DNA from: an uncultured Dialister sp.
GTDB lineage: Bacteria > Bacillota > Negativicutes > Veillonellales > Dialisteraceae
NCBI GenBank assembly: GCA_900314595.1
Contig: OMVW01000004.1
Location: forward strand, 1-64,000
Length of the DNA stretch: 64,000 bases
Reading direction: 5' to 3'
The position numbers and the translations under genes are program-made. Positions 62,067-64,000 of the stretch are shown in pieces. A model generated the notes under the pieces. That model saw only the letters and a list, made by a program, of their open reading frames with translations, searched no databases and was not told the DNA's origin. Position 1 is the first letter of the stretch; the number at the start of each line of letters is the position of its first letter.

Positions 62067-62107
62067 GAAACAGGGAAACCATCGCACCGGTGGTTTTCCT
62101 GTTTTTA
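62067..62107 (+). terminator. terminator after the DUF3100 operon
   Basis: AACAGG-AAACCA pairs with TGGTTT-CCTGTT, followed by TTTTATTTTTT. Confidence 0.85.
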
Positions 62108-62222
62108 TTTTTTAAAATTTCAAATGGCGGATATGAAATCCTTTCCTGTTTCGGACTGTACGTGGTAAACTGCCATATAAAACAGGAAATATAGTTCAGA
62201 AAATTATGTAAAGCAAAGTCAC

Positions 62223-62251
62223 TTGACAAGCATCTGAAGTTCTAGTATAAT
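62223..62251 (+). promoter_or_regulatory. promoter of ylxM-ffh
   Basis: TTGACA and TATAAT are 17 bases apart, a consensus promoter ending about 20 bases before the YlxM start. Confidence 0.88.
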
Positions 62252-62272
62252 ATTTCACGTCGTGGTGATGCT

Positions 62273-62596
62273 ATGTCTATAGAAAATATCGTTTGGAAGG
62301 GAGAGCTCCTGGACTGTTACGGAGCACTTCTGACGGAAAGGCAGAGAGACTGCCTTGACTTATACTATAATGAAAATCTGACGCTGGCGGAAATCGCCCA
62401 GCATTTCCATATTTCCCGTCAGGCGGTGCATGATGCCATGCGCCATGGCGAGGAGGCGCTCCTCGCCTATGAGGCAGCCCTTCATCTTGTCTCTTTCAGG
62501 GAAAAGAAAGAAGAGGCCGCCAGGGAGCTCATGAGTCTCATCCCTGTTGAAAAGCAGGGAGAGGCCGAAACGTTGTTACAGGTTTTGTCGGAATGA
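62273..62596 (+). CDS. ylxM: YlxM-family signal recognition particle-associated protein
   Basis: A 107-residue helical DNA/RNA-binding-like protein. L-T-E-R-Q-R-D-C-L-D-L-Y-Y at about 20-32 and the sigma-like HTH L-T-L-A-E-I-A-Q-H-F-H-I-S-R-Q-A-V-H-D near 36-54 are diagnostic. YlxM stimulates SRP GTPase activity in Gram-positive bacteria and is regularly encoded before ffh. The ribosome site is weak (GTGGTGATG). Its stop is 10 bases before ffh. Confidence 0.9.
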   Translation: MSIENIVWKGELLDCYGALLTERQRDCLDLYYNENLTLAEIAQHFHISRQAVHDAMRHGEEALLAYEAALHLVSFREKKEEAARELMSLIPVEKQGEAETLLQVLSE

Positions 62597-62606
62597 AGGT
62601 GACCAT

Positions 62607-63989
62607 ATGCCGTTTGAAAGTTTAGGCGATAAACTGCAGTCCGCGTTCAAGGATCTCCGGGGGAAAGGCAAGCTTTCCGAAAGTGATATCGATGGAGCGC
62701 TCCGTGAAGTACGGCGGGCCCTTCTGGAAGCCGATGTCAACTTCAAGGTGGCCAAGGATTTCATCGCCCATGTCCGCGAAAAGGCAATGGGTGAGGAAGT
62801 ATTTGGCAGCCTGAAGCCGGACCAGACCGTTATCAAAATCGTTAAAGAAGAACTGACCGAGCTCCTGGGCGGTATCCAGAGCAAGATCACTCTTTCTCCT
62901 TCGGGACTGACCATCATCATGCTGGTAGGCCTTCAGGGCGCCGGTAAGACGACGACCGCTGGCAAGCTGGCACTGATGTTCAAGAAAAAAGGCCATCGTC
63001 CCATTATGGCAGCCTGCGACGTATACCGTCCGGCAGCTATTAAACAGCTGGAAGTCCTCGGCCAGCAGACCGATGTCCCTGTTTACCGCATGCCTCCCAA
63101 TGTGGACCCTGTCCATATCGCAAGTTATGCAGTAGATACCGCAAAGGCCTACAACCGGGATGTGCTGATTCTCGATACCGCCGGCCGTCTCACCATTGAT
63201 GAGAAGCTGATGGCGGAACTTAGAAATATCAAGGCTGAAGTTCATCCTCACGAAATCCTCCTGGTCCTGGATTCCATGACCGGCCAGGATGCAGTGACTA
63301 CAGCCAAAGCCTTTGATGACAACCTTGGCATTGACGGGACCATCCTTACAAAGATGGACGGCGATGCCAGAGGCGGTGCTGCCCTTTCCATCAAGACAGT
63401 CACCGGCAAGCCGATCAAGATGATCGGTGTATCTGAAAAACTGGACGGCGGACTGGAAGATTTCCATCCGGACCGCATGGCAGGAAGAATCCTGGACCTC
63501 GGGGACCTCGAAACATTGATCGAGACAGCCCAGAGGAATATGGATGCAGACTCTATGAAAGATGCAGCCAGCAAGCTCCGCAAAGGGGAGTTCACGCTGG
63601 ATGATTTCCTGAAACAGCTCAAACAGATACGAAAACTCGGTTCTTTCCAGTCCATTCTCGGCATGCTGCCGGGCATGGGCAAGTTCAAGGATCAGCTGAA
63701 AGATATTGACCTTGACGGAAAAGAAATTAAACATATAGAAGCCATCATCCTTTCCATGACCCCTGAAGAAAGGGCGGACGTAAGGATACTGAACGGCAGC
63801 CGCCGCAAGCGTATAGCCAACGGGGCAGGTGTGAAGATCCAGGATGTAAACCGCATGATGAAACAGTTTGCCGAAATGCAGAAAACCATGAAGAAAATGA
63901 AAGGCAAAATGGGCGGCAAAGGCGGAAAAAAGTTAGATCCATCCAAATTGGGAAGCCTTGCCGGTTTCCCCGGGATGTTCAATAAATAA
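62607..63989 (+). CDS. ffh: signal recognition particle GTPase Ffh (SRP54)
   Basis: A 460-residue SRP54: N domain (about 1-85), G domain with G-L-Q-G-A-G-K-T-T near residue 107, D-V-Y-R-P-A-A near 137, D-T-A-G-R near 190 and T-K-M-D-G-D-A-R-G-G near 247, then a Met-rich M domain (about 300-460) ending in M-K-K-M-K-G-K-M-G-G-K-G. It binds SRP RNA and signal peptides for co-translational targeting. The ATG chosen opens the usual M-P-F-E-S-L. No SRP RNA gene is seen in the window. Confidence 0.96.
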   Translation: MPFESLGDKLQSAFKDLRGKGKLSESDIDGALREVRRALLEADVNFKVAKDFIAHVREKAMGEEVFGSLKPDQTVIKIVKEELTELLGGIQSKITLSPSGLTIIMLVGLQGAGKTTTAGKLALMFKKKGHRPIMAACDVYRPAAIKQLEVLGQQTDVPVYRMPPNVDPVHIASYAVDTAKAYNRDVLILDTAGRLTIDEKLMAELRNIKAEVHPHEILLVLDSMTGQDAVTTAKAFDDNLGIDGTILTKMDGDARGGAALSIKTVTGKPIKMIGVSEKLDGGLEDFHPDRMAGRILDLGDLETLIETAQRNMDADSMKDAASKLRKGEFTLDDFLKQLKQIRKLGSFQSILGMLPGMGKFKDQLKDIDLDGKEIKHIEAIILSMTPEERADVRILNGSRRKRIANGAGVKIQDVNRMMKQFAEMQKTMKKMKGKMGGKGGKKLDPSKLGSLAGFPGMFNK

Positions 63990-64000
63990 TCGAGATCATT

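Overview
The window looks like a chromosomal segment from an anaerobic, propionate-forming Negativicute (Firmicutes with an outer membrane). Dialister or a close Veillonellaceae relative is the likeliest source; that genus call is inference from gene content. The pointers are a complete succinate-to-propionate gene set (CoA transferase, two methylmalonyl-CoA mutases, epimerase, biotin-dependent methylmalonyl-CoA decarboxylase), a Skp/OmpH-type periplasmic chaperone, Gram-positive style division genes (sepF, divIVA, ylmH), T-box control and ECF transport. No rRNA, tRNA, CRISPR array, insertion sequence or prophage was recognised.

Layout: 0-3 kb, a DUF4405 membrane protein behind a structured minus-strand leader, then an O-antigen-ligase-like protein. 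3-18 kb, the propionate block: CoA transferase; split mutase, MeaB, epimerase, decarboxylase alpha/delta/biotin carrier (no beta subunit); a minus-strand gene for a cobalamin-binding-domain relative that has lost its cobalamin ligands; a cobalamin riboswitch; MutA, MutB and a second MeaB. 18-20.4 kb, an MsrA-like protein lacking the usual cysteine, then two tandem cobalamin riboswitches followed not by a gene but by a reiterated hairpin array. 20.4-30 kb, glutathione peroxidase, a HAD phosphatase, EcfA1-EcfA2-EcfT, TruA, a TetR-like regulator with two DNA-binding domains, and a T-box operon with a PheC-like protein and two binding lipoproteins. 30-35.4 kb, division genes yggS-sepF-sepF2-proC, ylmH, divIVA-speE. 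35-43 kb, TetR, a candidate structured RNA, a membrane-tailed methyltransferase, argGH, sucCD. 43-50 kb, tandem-repeat arrays, PAP2/WYL/DUF2953/GerW, Skp, and an HD-NUDIX-MutY operon. 50-64 kb, a phosphoesterase, gyrA, an exported lyase behind a second copy of the minus-strand leader, AraC, an MFS remnant, a peptidase/DUF3100 transporter operon, ylxM-ffh.

How it works together: succinate is activated by CoA transfer, isomerised by a B12-dependent mutase, epimerised and decarboxylated; propionyl-CoA can donate CoA back to succinate. The second mutase is placed under B12-riboswitch control. The strongest leads for undescribed biology are RNA-based or cobalamin-linked: a two-copy leader RNA in front of two envelope genes (about 1 kb and 57.4 kb), the orphan tandem B12 riboswitches with their hairpin array (19-20.2 kb), the ligand-less B12-domain protein (11.4-11.9 kb), and a promoter-RNA-terminator unit at 36.3-36.5 kb.
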